Origin: TMED26 sp002694075
Lineage (GTDB): Bacteria > Pseudomonadota > Alphaproteobacteria > Thalassobaculales > Thalassobaculaceae
Assembly: GCA_036160575.1 (NCBI GenBank)
Contig: JAYYDT010000081.1
Coordinates: 1 to 58,750 of the forward strand
Direction: 5' to 3'
Length of the DNA stretch: 58,750 nt
A program made the translations under genes and the position numbers. Below, in pieces: positions 24,850 to 33,586 of the stretch. The notes beneath the pieces were generated by a model, which saw nothing but the letters and a program-made list of their open reading frames with translations, was not told the origin of the DNA and ran no database searches. Numbering within the stretch: position 1 is the stretch's first letter; every line of letters starts with the position of its first letter.

Positions 24850-27800
24850 TCAGCTACAGCCCGAGGTCGCACCGCAGGTGTCGCACTTCAAACACGTGCC
24901 ATTGCGCACCAGGGTGAAATTACCGCATTCGCCGCAATTCTCCCCCTCGTAACCTTTGATCCGCGCTTCGCGGATCCGCTCCATCTTGGTGTCGGCCGCG
25001 CTTTGGCCCATGGTCACCGGCGCAGCCATCTCGGCGACGGCGACGGCGGCCGAAGCGGTGGTCCCGCCCGCCATCGGTGCGGCCGTTGGGGCGGTCGGTT
25101 GCGGGGCGCTCGCGGCCACGCCGCCAGCACCACCGGCGCCGCCGGTCAACACGATCAAGTTGTTGCGGACATAACCGCGGCTGGCCACTTTTTCGACCTT
25201 CTGCATCAACTCGGCCTCGGCGCTGGCCATTTGTGCGTCCTTGGTTTCCGGCTGGCCCATGCTGTCTGGCGTCAAGTCATCGCGGCTGACATGGGACAGG
25301 TCGTGGCGGTCGAGATAGGAAACCGCCAATTCGCGGAAAATATAATCCAAGATCGAGGTCGCCATTTTGATCGCGTCGTTGCCCTGAACCATGCCCGAGG
25401 GCTCAAACCGCGTGAAGGTGAAGGCGTCGACAAACTCATCCAACGGCACGCCGTACTGCAGACCAATGGAAACGGCGATGGCGAAATTGTTCATCAGTGA
25501 GCGGAAGGCGGCGCCTTCCTTGTGCATATCGATGAAAATCTCACCGATCTTGCCATCCTCGTATTCACCGGTCCGCAAATAGACCTTATGGCCGCCGACC
25601 GAGGCTTTTTGCGTGTAGCCCTTGCGGCGATCCGGCAGGCGGGTGCGCGCCGCCGCCCGTTCGACCACCCGTTCGATGATGCGCTCGGCCAGGACCGGCG
25701 CCTGCACCGCGGTCGGGGCATCGGCGATTTCCTCCAGGCTTTCCAGATCGTCGTCATCGATCAACGCCGCCGACAGCGGTTGCGACAGTTTCGAGCCATC
25801 ACGGTATAGCGCGTTGGCCTTCAGCCCCAAGCGCCAGGACAGCATGTAAGCCTCGGCGCAATCGGCGACGGTGGCGGCATTGGGCATGTTGATGGTTTTC
25901 GAAATCGCGCCCGAGATGAACGGCTGGGCGGCCGCCATCATGCGGATATGGCTTTCCGCCGAGAGAAAGCGTTTGCCGATCCGGCCGCAGGGATTGGCGC
26001 AGTCGAAAATCGCCAAATGCTCGGCCCGCAAATGCGGCGCCCCCTCGACCGTCATGGCGCCACAGACATAGGTGTTGGCGGCGTCGATTTCAGCCGCGCC
26101 GAAGCCCAACTCGTTCAACATGTCAAAGGACATGTCATTGAGTTGGTCCTCGCTGAAGCCCAAGACCTCGGTGCAGAATTCGGCGCCAAGCGTCCACTTG
26201 TTGAACGCGAAGCGGATATCGAAAGCCGAGGCGAGCGCCTGGTCAAGGGCCGCCAGCGCGGCGTTGGTAAAGCCCTTTTCCACCAATCGCGCGGTATTCA
26301 CGCCAGGCGCGCCATGCAAACTGCCATGGCCAACCGCATAGGCCACCACCTCGTCGACCTCGGTCGGGCTATAACCCAGCTCGGCCAGCGCCACCGGCAC
26401 CAGGTTGTTGATGATTTTGAAATAGCCGCCGCCCGCCAATTTCTTGAATTTAACAATGGCGAAATCGGGTTCGATCCCGGTGGTATCGCAATCCATCACC
26501 AAACCGATGGTCCCGGTCGGCGCGATCACCGTCGCTTGGGCGTTGCGGTAGCCGTGTTTTTCGCCCAGAGCCAGAGCCTGGTCCCAGGCCGCCCGCGCCG
26601 CCGCCACCAGGGGCTGGTCGGGGCAGTTGGCGCTGTCCAGCGGCACCGGCGGCACGGTCAAGCCCTCATACCCGGTGGCCTCGCCCAACGCCGCCCGGCG
26701 ATGATTGCGGATCACCCGAAGCATGTCGTCGCGGTTTTCCGCGAAGCGCGGGAAGGCGCCAAGTTCGCCGGCCATTTCCGCCGAGGTGGCGTAGGCCACG
26801 CCGGTCATCAGAGCGGTAATCGCCCCGCAAAGTTGGCGCCCCTCCTCGCTGTCGTAGGACAGGCCGCCGGCCATCAACAAGCCGCCGATATTGGCGAAAC
26901 CCAGACCCAACGTGCGATAGTCATAGGACCGTTCGGCGATTTCCTTGGACGGGAACTGGGCCATCAGGACCGAGATTTCCAAGGCGATGGTCCACAGGCG
27001 CACGGCATGCTCGAAGCCGGCGACGTCAAAGGCGCCATTTTCGGCGCGGAAGCGCATCAGGTTCAAGGAGGCCAGGTTGCACGCCGTGTCGTCGAGGAAC
27101 ATATACTCCGAACATGGGTTGGAGGCGTTGATCCGGCCGCCCACCGGGCAGGTATGCCATTCGTTGATGGTGGTGTCGTATTGCAGGCCCGGATCGGCGC
27201 TGGCCCAGGCGGCATGCGAAATCTTGTCCCACAGCGCCCCGGCGTCGACGGTTTCATGTACGCCGCCGTCGGTGCGCCGGATGAGATCCCATTTGCGACC
27301 GTCGCGCACCGCCTCCAAAAAGGCGTTGGAAACCCGCACCGAGTTATTCGAGTTCTGACCCGAAACGGTCAGATAGGCTTCGGAGTCCCAGTCGGTGTCG
27401 TAGGTTTTGAAATCGATTTCGGTGAACCCTTGGCGTGCGAATTGGATCACCCGTTGGATATAATTTTCCGGGATCATGACCTTACGCGCGGCGATGATCG
27501 CGCGCCGCAGGGTCAGGTTTTTCTTCGGCTCGAAGCGGTCGTCACCCAAGGCCGCGTCGCCGTCGACACAGGCCGCCATCACCTTGTTGAGATGCTCCTG
27601 GGCCAATTTCGAGCCGGTGACCAGGGCGGCGACCTTCTGTTCTTCGGTCACTTTCCAATCGATGAACGCCTCGATGTCCGGATGGTCGACATCGACGGTG
27701 ACCATCTTGGCCGCGCGCCGCGTGGTGCCGCCGGATTTGATGGCGCCCGCCGCACGGTCGCCAATTTTCAGAAAGCTCATCAAGCCCGAGGATTTGCCAC

Positions 27801-28542
27801 CGCCCGCCAGCGGTTCGCTCTCGCCGCGAACCTGCGAGAAATTGGAGCCGGTGCCGGACCCGTATTTGAACAGGCGCGCCTCGCGCACCCACAGATCCAT
27901 GATCCCGCCCTCATTGACCAAGTCATCGGCGACCCCTTGGATGAAGCAGGCGTGCGGCTGCGGATGCTCATAGGCGGTTTTCGAGCGGACCAACTTGCCG
28001 CTACGGTAATCGACGTAGAAATGGCCCTGCGACGGCCCATCGATGCCATAGGCCCAATGCAGGCCGGTGTTGAACCACTGCGGCGAGTTGGGGGCCGACA
28101 TCTGGCGCGCCAGCATGTGACACATTTCGTCGTAATAGGCGCGGGCGTCCGCCTCACTGTCGAAATAGCCGCCCTTCCAGCCCCAATAGGTCCAGGTGCC
28201 GGCCAGACGATGAAACACTTCCTTGGCGCTGCCTTCCGAGACATTGCGCTGTTCGGCGGGCAGGGCATCGAGGGCCGCCGTGTCGGCGGCTTCGCGCCAC
28301 AGCCATTCGGGCACATCTTTCTCACGCACTTTGCGCCGCGCCGCGGGGATGCCGGCCTTGCGGAAATATTTCTGGGCGAGAATGTCGCAGGCGACCTGCG
28401 ACCAAGCCGCCGGCACCTCAATATCGTCACGCTTGAACACCACCGACCCGTCCGGGTTGCGGATTTCGCTGCTGGCCGTGGTGAAGGCGATTCCCGCGTA
28501 GGGATCCCGACCGGCAGTGGTGAATCGGCGCGTGATTTTCAT
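24850..28542 (-). CDS. nrdJ: Adenosylcobalamin-dependent ribonucleotide reductase (class II)
   Basis: A 1230-residue class II reductase that makes deoxyribonucleotides using coenzyme B12, independent of oxygen. Recognisable parts are NSPQWFNTGLHWAYGIDGPS, the YGSGTGSNFSQVRGE stretch, NPCSEYMFLDDTACNLASLN carrying active-site residues, and the catalytic-barrel CPDQPLVAA region. A low-complexity Ala/Gly/Pro linker follows. The C-terminus carries a zinc-finger-like tail (GECGNF, CLKCDTCGATSGCS). No class I or III reductase is in the window. Dependence on B12 means that the cell must make or import cobalamin. No B12 riboswitch was found in its leader. The start follows a modest GGGGCTAAGG site. 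Confidence 0.96.
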   Translation of the reverse strand: MKITRRFTTAGRDPYAGIAFTTASSEIRNPDGSVVFKRDDIEVPAAWSQVACDILAQKYFRKAGIPAARRKVREKDVPEWLWREAADTAALDALPAEQRNVSEGSAKEVFHRLAGTWTYWGWKGGYFDSEADARAYYDEMCHMLARQMSAPNSPQWFNTGLHWAYGIDGPSQGHFYVDYRSGKLVRSKTAYEHPQPHACFIQGVADDLVNEGGIMDLWVREARLFKYGSGTGSNFSQVRGESEPLAGGGKSSGLMSFLKIGDRAAGAIKSGGTTRRAAKMVTVDVDHPDIEAFIDWKVTEEQKVAALVTGSKLAQEHLNKVMAACVDGDAALGDDRFEPKKNLTLRRAIIAARKVMIPENYIQRVIQFARQGFTEIDFKTYDTDWDSEAYLTVSGQNSNNSVRVSNAFLEAVRDGRKWDLIRRTDGGVHETVDAGALWDKISHAAWASADPGLQYDTTINEWHTCPVGGRINASNPCSEYMFLDDTACNLASLNLMRFRAENGAFDVAGFEHAVRLWTIALEISVLMAQFPSKEIAERSYDYRTLGLGFANIGGLLMAGGLSYDSEEGRQLCGAITALMTGVAYATSAEMAGELGAFPRFAENRDDMLRVIRNHRRAALGEATGYEGLTVPPVPLDSANCPDQPLVAAARAAWDQALALGEKHGYRNAQATVIAPTGTIGLVMDCDTTGIEPDFAIVKFKKLAGGGYFKIINNLVPVALAELGYSPTEVDEVVAYAVGHGSLHGAPGVNTARLVEKGFTNAALAALDQALASAFDIRFAFNKWTLGAEFCTEVLGFSEDQLNDMSFDMLNELGFGAAEIDAANTYVCGAMTVEGAPHLRAEHLAIFDCANPCGRIGKRFLSAESHIRMMAAAQPFISGAISKTINMPNAATVADCAEAYMLSWRLGLKANALYRDGSKLSQPLSAALIDDDDLESLEEIADAPTAVQAPVLAERIIERVVERAAARTRLPDRRKGYTQKASVGGHKVYLRTGEYEDGKIGEIFIDMHKEGAAFRSLMNNFAIAVSIGLQYGVPLDEFVDAFTFTRFEPSGMVQGNDAIKMATSILDYIFRELAVSYLDRHDLSHVSRDDLTPDSMGQPETKDAQMASAEAELMQKVEKVASRGYVRNNLIVLTGGAGGAGGVAASAPQPTAPTAAPMAGGTTASAAVAVAEMAAPVTMGQSAADTKMERIREARIKGYEGENCGECGNFTLVRNGTCLKCDTCGATSGCS

Positions 28543-28588
28543 ACCTTAGCCCCTAAAAGCAAAATTCTAGGTGATCCGTGAAGACTGG

Positions 28589-28605
28589 GACTACATGTTG
28601 TAGTC
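28589..28605. promoter_or_regulatory. Perfect inverted repeat upstream of nrdJ
   Basis: GACTACA (28589-28595) and TGTAGTC (28599-28605) around TGT lie 47 bases before the nrdJ ATG. On the minus strand a TTGGCA and TAGGGT pair with an 18-base spacer lies just upstream, so the repeat would cover the start of the transcript. It is not an even 16-base NrdR box and lacks a second copy at the usual spacing, so the regulator is unknown. Confidence 0.4.
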
Positions 28606-28880
28606 TGAGCCTTTTAAACTACCCTATTTTGCGGCGAGCTTCAATGCCAACCGGGGCGATTAAGAAAATTTTTAAAAAAGATTGGATAAGAAATTGATTT
28701 TTCTCAATTTTTATATCTTCAGGAAAAGGTGGAACACTTGGCGATCACAGTCTTCGAGCGACATTAACTTATATATCTGGAAAATTGATAGTTTTATTGA
28801 AAATAGAACTTAAATAATCGAGGTTAGGTGCGGAGAATTTGAAAAACGCGCCCGAGTTTAGCTCAAAATATAATAGATCT
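28606..28880. other. AT-rich non-coding stretch between nrdJ and the GMC gene
   Basis: The 565-base gap 28543-29107 contains a markedly AT-rich segment in GC-rich surroundings, with runs such as AAAATTTTTAAAAAAG and a hairpin AAATTGA/TCAATTT (28691-28710). A TATAAT lies at 28869-28874. All frames are closed quickly and no gene was found in it. It may carry promoters for nrdJ and the GMC gene, be a decayed insertion, or hold an unrecognised small RNA. The part 28881-29107 is GC-rich again and shows nothing clear. Confidence 0.5.
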
Positions 28881-29107
28881 TGGGTCTTATGTCGCCACGA
28901 CCACCACACCTTGCGGCGTCCCAGGGCTTACGGATGATTCCGCCACAACGCCCTTGCGGCCCTTCAACAATATGGGAACACTAACGGAAAACCGGCGCGG
29001 GATGACAAGCGCGCCGTGATCGAAGGGAGCGAAGCGATGGCCGAACGACGGGCGAAATACCGCCGACATCACCCCATGCATGACCGGCGTTGGCGGCGCG
29101 CGCGACC

Positions 29108-30718
29108 ATGACCGGCGCGCGCGATTACATCGTGGTCGGCGCCGGTTCCGGCGGCTGTACCGTGGCCGCCCGTTTGATCGAGGGGGGCGCCCGCGTCACC
29201 TTGCTGGAGGCCGGACCGCCCGACCGTAACCCAATGATTCACATTCCGGCCGGGGTCCGCCATTTGTTGAATCATCCGACCTTGAATTGGAACTACGCCT
29301 CCGAACCCGAGCCCGGCACCGACGGCCGGCCGATCCATTGGCCACGCGGCCGCACGCTGGGCGGTTCCAGCGCCATCAACGGCATGCTTTATGTCCGCGG
29401 CAACGCCGCCGACTACGACGGTTGGGCGCAGTTGGGCTGCCACGGGTGGAGCTACCAGGACGTGCTGCCCTATTTCAGAAAATCCGAAAACGTGGCCACC
29501 GGCGACGATACCTACCGAGGGCGTGGCGGTCCTCTGCGGGTCGAGGACTACCGGACCATTCTGCCCCTCACCCATCAGTTCGTCACCGCCGCCCAAGAGG
29601 CCGGTTTCACCTTCAACCCCGATATCAACGGCGCCCGCCAAGCCGGTGTCGGCTATTCACAAATGACGCGGCGGGGGCGTTTTCGAGGTTCGACCGCGCG
29701 CACCTATCTGGCGGGGGTCGCCGGCCACCGCCACTTGCGCGTCGAGACCGAGGCGCAGGCGACCGGCTTGATCATGGAGGGCCGGCGGTGCCGTGGGGTG
29801 CGCTTCCGCCAGGGCGGCCAGGACCGCGAACTGCGCGCCGACGGCGGTGTGATCCTCGCCGGCGGGGCGGTCAACTCACCGCATTTACTGCAGGTTTCGG
29901 GCATCGGGCCAGGCGCGCATCTGCGTCGCCTCGGGGTCGAGGTGGTGCATGACCTCCCCGGCGTCGGTGACAATCTGCAGGATCATTACGTGATTCGGGT
30001 CATGCACCGGGTGAAAGACGCGATCTCGCTCAATCGGCTGGCTCGCGGATGGCGCCTGGCCCGCGAAGTCGTGCGCTTCGCCACCTTGGGCGATGGCGCG
30101 CTGACCTGTGGGGTGACCAGCGCGATGGTTTTTTGCGACAGCCGTGAGGGGTTGGTGGCGCCGGATCTGCAATTGCTATTCACGCCCGCCAGCTACCATG
30201 TCGACCGCGTCCTCGGGCTGGAACATGACGACGGCATGACCGTCGCCATCTGTCCGGTGCGCCCGTCCAGCCGCGGCACGATCATGGCCGAAAGCGCCGA
30301 TGGCCTGGCACGGCCGGTGATCCGCCCGGGGTATCTCTCCGACAGTGACGATTTACGCGTGCTGCGCGCCGGCTATGAACACACCCAGCGGATTTTCGAG
30401 GCGCCAGCCCTGGCCCGCCACAGCGCGTTTGAGGTCGCCCCCGACGCCGATTTGAGCGACGACAACGCCTTCGCCGATTTCTGCCGGCAAACCGGCGCCA
30501 CGCTCTATCACCCGGTCGGCACCTGCAAAATGGGGGTCGATCCGCAAGCGGTGGTCGACCCGCGCTTGCGCGTGCATGGCATCGACGGCTTGCGGGTGGT
30601 CGACGCCTCGGTCATGCCGCGCCTGACCAGTGGCAACACCAACGCCCCGACGATCATGATCGCCGAAAAGGCCGCCGACATGATCCTCGCCGACGACCGG
30701 GCGGTGGCGGCGGCCTAG
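29108..30718 (+). CDS. GMC-family FAD-dependent oxidoreductase (choline dehydrogenase-like)
   Basis: A 536-residue glucose-methanol-choline oxidoreductase. It binds FAD through YIVVGAGSGGCTVAARL near the N-terminus. Family signatures are RGRTLGGSSAINGMLYVRGN, GAVNSPHLLQVSGIGP, GDNLQDHY and the active-site region TLYHPVGTCKMG with the catalytic histidine, ending in SGNTNAPTIMIAEKAA. It oxidises an alcohol, but which one is unknown; BetA-type choline dehydrogenases are relatives and no betaine genes are adjacent. A TTG at 29090 is an alternative start, and the ATG at 29108 is preferred. The stop shares four bases (CTAG) with the convergent PhyH gene stop. Confidence 0.9.
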   Translation: MTGARDYIVVGAGSGGCTVAARLIEGGARVTLLEAGPPDRNPMIHIPAGVRHLLNHPTLNWNYASEPEPGTDGRPIHWPRGRTLGGSSAINGMLYVRGNAADYDGWAQLGCHGWSYQDVLPYFRKSENVATGDDTYRGRGGPLRVEDYRTILPLTHQFVTAAQEAGFTFNPDINGARQAGVGYSQMTRRGRFRGSTARTYLAGVAGHRHLRVETEAQATGLIMEGRRCRGVRFRQGGQDRELRADGGVILAGGAVNSPHLLQVSGIGPGAHLRRLGVEVVHDLPGVGDNLQDHYVIRVMHRVKDAISLNRLARGWRLAREVVRFATLGDGALTCGVTSAMVFCDSREGLVAPDLQLLFTPASYHVDRVLGLEHDDGMTVAICPVRPSSRGTIMAESADGLARPVIRPGYLSDSDDLRVLRAGYEHTQRIFEAPALARHSAFEVAPDADLSDDNAFADFCRQTGATLYHPVGTCKMGVDPQAVVDPRLRVHGIDGLRVVDASVMPRLTSGNTNAPTIMIAEKAADMILADDRAVAAA

Positions 30719-31482
30719 ACCGCCGGCTGCACCCGAAAATCGTTGGCCCCCGAGCGGTCGGTCCCGCGCATCAGGAAAATGGTCCGCTTAGCCTGATTGT
30801 AGCCGCCCTTGGTGGCGTGAATTTCCGCGGCCATGGCGCGGTCGTAAACCGAACTGGTCGGCATCAGGCGCAGGGTCATGCCGCGGCGCGGGTGGGGGGA
30901 ACGGTTCACCTCCGAGCCATGGAACAAATACACGTCATGGAGCGAGATTTGCCCCGCTTCGAGGGTCACGTCGATGGCTTCGGCCGGATCGTAGGTGGCC
31001 GGGTCGAGTTCTTGGTTAAGGGTGTAATCGGGATCATTGTTGACCGCGTGCTCGGCCAGGGTCTTGGATTTATGCGACCCTGGAATAAAGCGCATGCAGC
31101 CATTTTCCGGTGTCGCGTCATCGACCGCGATCCACACCGTGCAGGTGGCCAACGGGCGGATTGGCCAATAGGCGCCGTCCTGATGCCACGGCGTTTTTTT
31201 GCCGTTCACCGCCGGCTTGGCGAAGAAGCTCATGTTCCACAGCGCGATGTCCGGCCCGATTAACTGCGCCACCATGTCGAGAATCTCGGGATTGCGGGCG
31301 TAATTGAGGAACCCGGTGTCGAAGCCCAGCAAATCCGAGCAATTATCCCTAAACTCCGGATAGCGGGCGAGCAGGCGGTCGTGGTCGGCGCGGATTTCAG
31401 CCAGCGTATCGGCCGGCAGTTTGAAATCCGGAAAGACATAGCCGCGGTCGTGGTATTGGGCGATTTCGCTGTCACTGAGCAT
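30715..31482 (-). CDS. Phytanoyl-CoA dioxygenase family protein
   Basis: A 255-residue iron(II)/2-oxoglutarate oxygenase of the PhyH family. Iron ligands are His100 and Asp102 in PWHQDGAYWPI and His188 in YLFHGSEVNRSPHPRRG, where the last arginine probably holds 2-oxoglutarate. The N-terminal DRGYVFPDF and the internal PENGCMRFIPGSH fit the family. The substrate is unknown; bacterial relatives act on diverse small molecules and secondary metabolites. The frame extends further upstream but into the end of phaB, so the ATG at 31482 with a GGAAGGGGG site is used. It follows phaB by 61 bases on the same strand and may be cotranscribed. Confidence 0.87.
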   Translation of the reverse strand: MLSDSEIAQYHDRGYVFPDFKLPADTLAEIRADHDRLLARYPEFRDNCSDLLGFDTGFLNYARNPEILDMVAQLIGPDIALWNMSFFAKPAVNGKKTPWHQDGAYWPIRPLATCTVWIAVDDATPENGCMRFIPGSHKSKTLAEHAVNNDPDYTLNQELDPATYDPAEAIDVTLEAGQISLHDVYLFHGSEVNRSPHPRRGMTLRLMPTSSVYDRAMAAEIHATKGGYNQAKRTIFLMRGTDRSGANDFRVQPAV

Positions 31483-31543
31483 GGGTTGTCCCCCTTCCGT
31501 TGTCCTCGCCGAAGGGCCCACGCCGCGGGCAGACGCCGGCCCG

Positions 31544-32266
31544 TTAATACATGTGTTGGCCCCCATTGATCGACAGCGTCGACCCGGTGATGAAACCGGC
31601 CTCGTCTTCGACCAGGAACAACACGCCGCGCGCGATTTCCGAGGCTTTACCCAAACGGCCGACGGGGACCCGCGCGACAATCTTCTCTAGCACATTGGCC
31701 GGCACCGCGGCGACCATGTCGGTGTCGATATAACCCGGCGCGATGGCGTTGACGGTGATGCCGTGGCCGGCCCCTTCCTGAGCCAGCGCCTTGGTGAACC
31801 CATGGATACCCGATTTGGCGGCGGCGTAGTTGACTTGGCCATATTGGCCGGCCTGGCCGTTGATCGAACCGATGTTGACGATGCGCCCGTATTTGCGCGC
31901 GCGCATCCCTTCGATCACCGCCCGGCTCATGTTGAAGCAGGAGCCGAGGTTGGTGTCGATGACCGCCTGCCACATATCGTGGTTCATCTTGTGCATGGTG
32001 CCGTCACGGGTAATGCCGGCGTTGTTGACCAGCACCGAGACCGCGCCCAAATCCGCCTCGACCTGAGCGACGCCGGCCTGACAGGCGCCAAAATCGGAGA
32101 CATCCCAGCGGTAACTGGCGATCCCGGTGCGCGCCGTGAAAGCGTCGGCACGTTCCTGGTTACCGGCGAAATTAGCGGCGACGGTGAAACCGGAGTCCTT
32201 CAGCATCACCGAAATCGCCTCGCCGATGCCGCGGGTCCCGCCGGTGACGATGGCTACGTTTGACAT
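31544..32266 (-). CDS. phaB: Acetoacetyl-CoA reductase
   Basis: A 240-residue short-chain dehydrogenase that reduces acetoacetyl-CoA to (R)-3-hydroxybutyryl-CoA for polyhydroxybutyrate, normally with NADPH. The cofactor motif is TGGTRGIG at 8-15, then NNAGITRDGTMHKM. The catalytic residues are Ser134, Tyr147 and Lys151 (NIGSINGQAGQYGQVNYAAA then K). The end FITGSTLSINGGQHMY is typical of PhaB. The ribosome site is GAGGAGG. It lies 37 bases after phaA, giving a phaA-phaB operon. Confidence 0.94.
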   Translation of the reverse strand: MSNVAIVTGGTRGIGEAISVMLKDSGFTVAANFAGNQERADAFTARTGIASYRWDVSDFGACQAGVAQVEADLGAVSVLVNNAGITRDGTMHKMNHDMWQAVIDTNLGSCFNMSRAVIEGMRARKYGRIVNIGSINGQAGQYGQVNYAAAKSGIHGFTKALAQEGAGHGITVNAIAPGYIDTDMVAAVPANVLEKIVARVPVGRLGKASEIARGVLFLVEDEAGFITGSTLSINGGQHMY

Positions 32267-32303
32267 GTCGTCCTCCTCTCAGATGATGAAGGACCGGCGA
32301 GCC

Positions 32304-33479
32304 TTAGTCGCGGGCGACACACATGGCGATTCCCATGCCGCCGCCAATACACAAGGTCGCCAAGCCCTTCTTGGCGTCACGTTTTTGCATTTCGTAAAGC
32401 AAGGTCGTCAGCACCCGCGCGCCAGAGGCGCCAATCGGATGGCCGAGAGCGATGGCCCCGCCATTGACATTGACCTTGTCGGCGTCCCAGCCAAGGTCTT
32501 TGCCGACCGCGCAGGCTTGCGCCGCGAAAGCTTCATTGGCCTCGATCAAATCGACATCGTCGATGGTCCAACCGGCCTTTTCCAAAGCCGCCCGCGAGGC
32601 CGGGATCGGTCCGGTGCCCATGATCGCCGGGTCAACCCCCCGGGTCGCCCAGGAGACGATCCGCGCCATCGGCGTGTGGCCGCGGCGGGCCGCCTCGGCG
32701 CCGCGCATCAACACCAGCGCGGCGGCGCCGTCATTGATGCCGGACGCGTTGCCGGCGGTAACCGTGCCCTCTTTCGCGAAAGCCGGCCGCAGTTTGGCCA
32801 GGGCGTCCAAGGTGGTGCCATGTTTGGGGTGTTCATCCTCGGCGACCACCGTGTCGCCGCGCCGGCCTTTGACCGTCACCGGCACGATTTCATCGCTAAA
32901 GCGCCCGGCCTTCTGGGCCGCTTCGGCTTTGTTCTGCGAGGCCACCGCGAAGCGGTCCTGCTCCTCGCGGCTAAGCTGCCAGCGTTGGGCCACGTTCTCG
33001 GCCGTGTTGCCCATGTGATAGCCGTTGAAAGCGTCCCACAAGCCATCGCGGATCATGGTGTCGATCATCGACGGATCGCCCATTTTGGTGCCATTGCGCA
33101 GGTGCATGGCGTGGGGCGCCTGGCTCATGCTTTCCTGACCGCCGACGACCATGATCTCGGCGTCGCCCATGCCAATCGCTTGGGCGCCCATGGCCACCGC
33201 GCGCAGGCCCGATCCACACAATTGATTGATACCAAGGGCGGTCCGCTCGACCGGGATGCCGGCGTTGACGGCGGCCTGGCGGGCCGGGTTTTGGCCGGCG
33301 GCGGCGGTCAAAATCTGGCCCAGGATAACCTCGTCGACCTCGTCGGCGGCGACGGCCGCACGGTCCAAGGCCGCACGGATCGCGACCTCGCCCAGGTCGT
33401 GCGCGGGCAGCGGGCTAAGGCCGCCGTTAAAGGCGCCGATCGGGGTCCGTGCGGCGCTCGCGATCACAATATCTTCCAT
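32304..33479 (-). CDS. phaA: Acetyl-CoA acetyltransferase (beta-ketothiolase)
   Basis: A 391-residue thiolase that joins two acetyl-CoA into acetoacetyl-CoA for polyhydroxybutyrate synthesis. The acylated cysteine is Cys88 in NQLCGSGLRAV, the conserved histidine is in ALGHPIGASGAR, and the second cysteine is in ATLCIGGGMG near the end. IVIASAARTPIGAFNGGLS opens the protein. A TTG four codons upstream is possible, but the ATG at 33479 lies right after GGAGAG. The 20-base palindromic site at 33556-33576 lies about 80 bases upstream, between this gene and the hydroxyacid oxidase gene. Confidence 0.94.
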   Translation of the reverse strand: MEDIVIASAARTPIGAFNGGLSPLPAHDLGEVAIRAALDRAAVAADEVDEVILGQILTAAAGQNPARQAAVNAGIPVERTALGINQLCGSGLRAVAMGAQAIGMGDAEIMVVGGQESMSQAPHAMHLRNGTKMGDPSMIDTMIRDGLWDAFNGYHMGNTAENVAQRWQLSREEQDRFAVASQNKAEAAQKAGRFSDEIVPVTVKGRRGDTVVAEDEHPKHGTTLDALAKLRPAFAKEGTVTAGNASGINDGAAALVLMRGAEAARRGHTPMARIVSWATRGVDPAIMGTGPIPASRAALEKAGWTIDDVDLIEANEAFAAQACAVGKDLGWDADKVNVNGGAIALGHPIGASGARVLTTLLYEMQKRDAKKGLATLCIGGGMGIAMCVARD

Positions 33480-33555
33480 CACACTCTCCAAACTACACCA
33501 TGGTCAAGCCGTGGCCGATGCCGGATCACGAAAGACGGCCACCGCTTAAAGCAAA

Positions 33556-33576
33556 TTATGTTGCGGTGCAACATAA
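33556..33576. promoter_or_regulatory. PhaR-type operator candidate upstream of phaA-phaB
   Basis: TTATGTTGC (33556-33564) and GCAACATAA (33568-33576) are perfect 9-base arms around GGT. The core TTGC-GGT-GCAA fits the TGC-N3-GCA form of alphaproteobacterial PhaR sites and matches the two elements at the phasin promoter. It is the strongest palindrome in this part of the window. A TTGACT lies just upstream on the minus strand, but no matching -10 at 17 bases was found. Confidence 0.6.
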
Positions 33577-33586
33577 ATATAATAAG

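Noticed and set aside
25948..28581. An 877-codon open frame on the plus strand opposite nrdJ
   Set aside because: It is the antisense shadow of a GC-rich, codon-biased gene. The translation is rich in Arg, Gly, His and Gln with no recognisable family, while the minus strand gives a complete class II reductase.
28543..28700. Cobalamin riboswitch in the nrdJ leader
   Set aside because: I looked for the B12-box and the conserved aptamer core and found neither; the leader is too short and AT-rich.
28887..29081. A 64-codon minus-strand frame before the GMC gene
   Set aside because: No ribosome site, no similarity to known proteins, and it overlaps the likely 5' region of the GMC gene.
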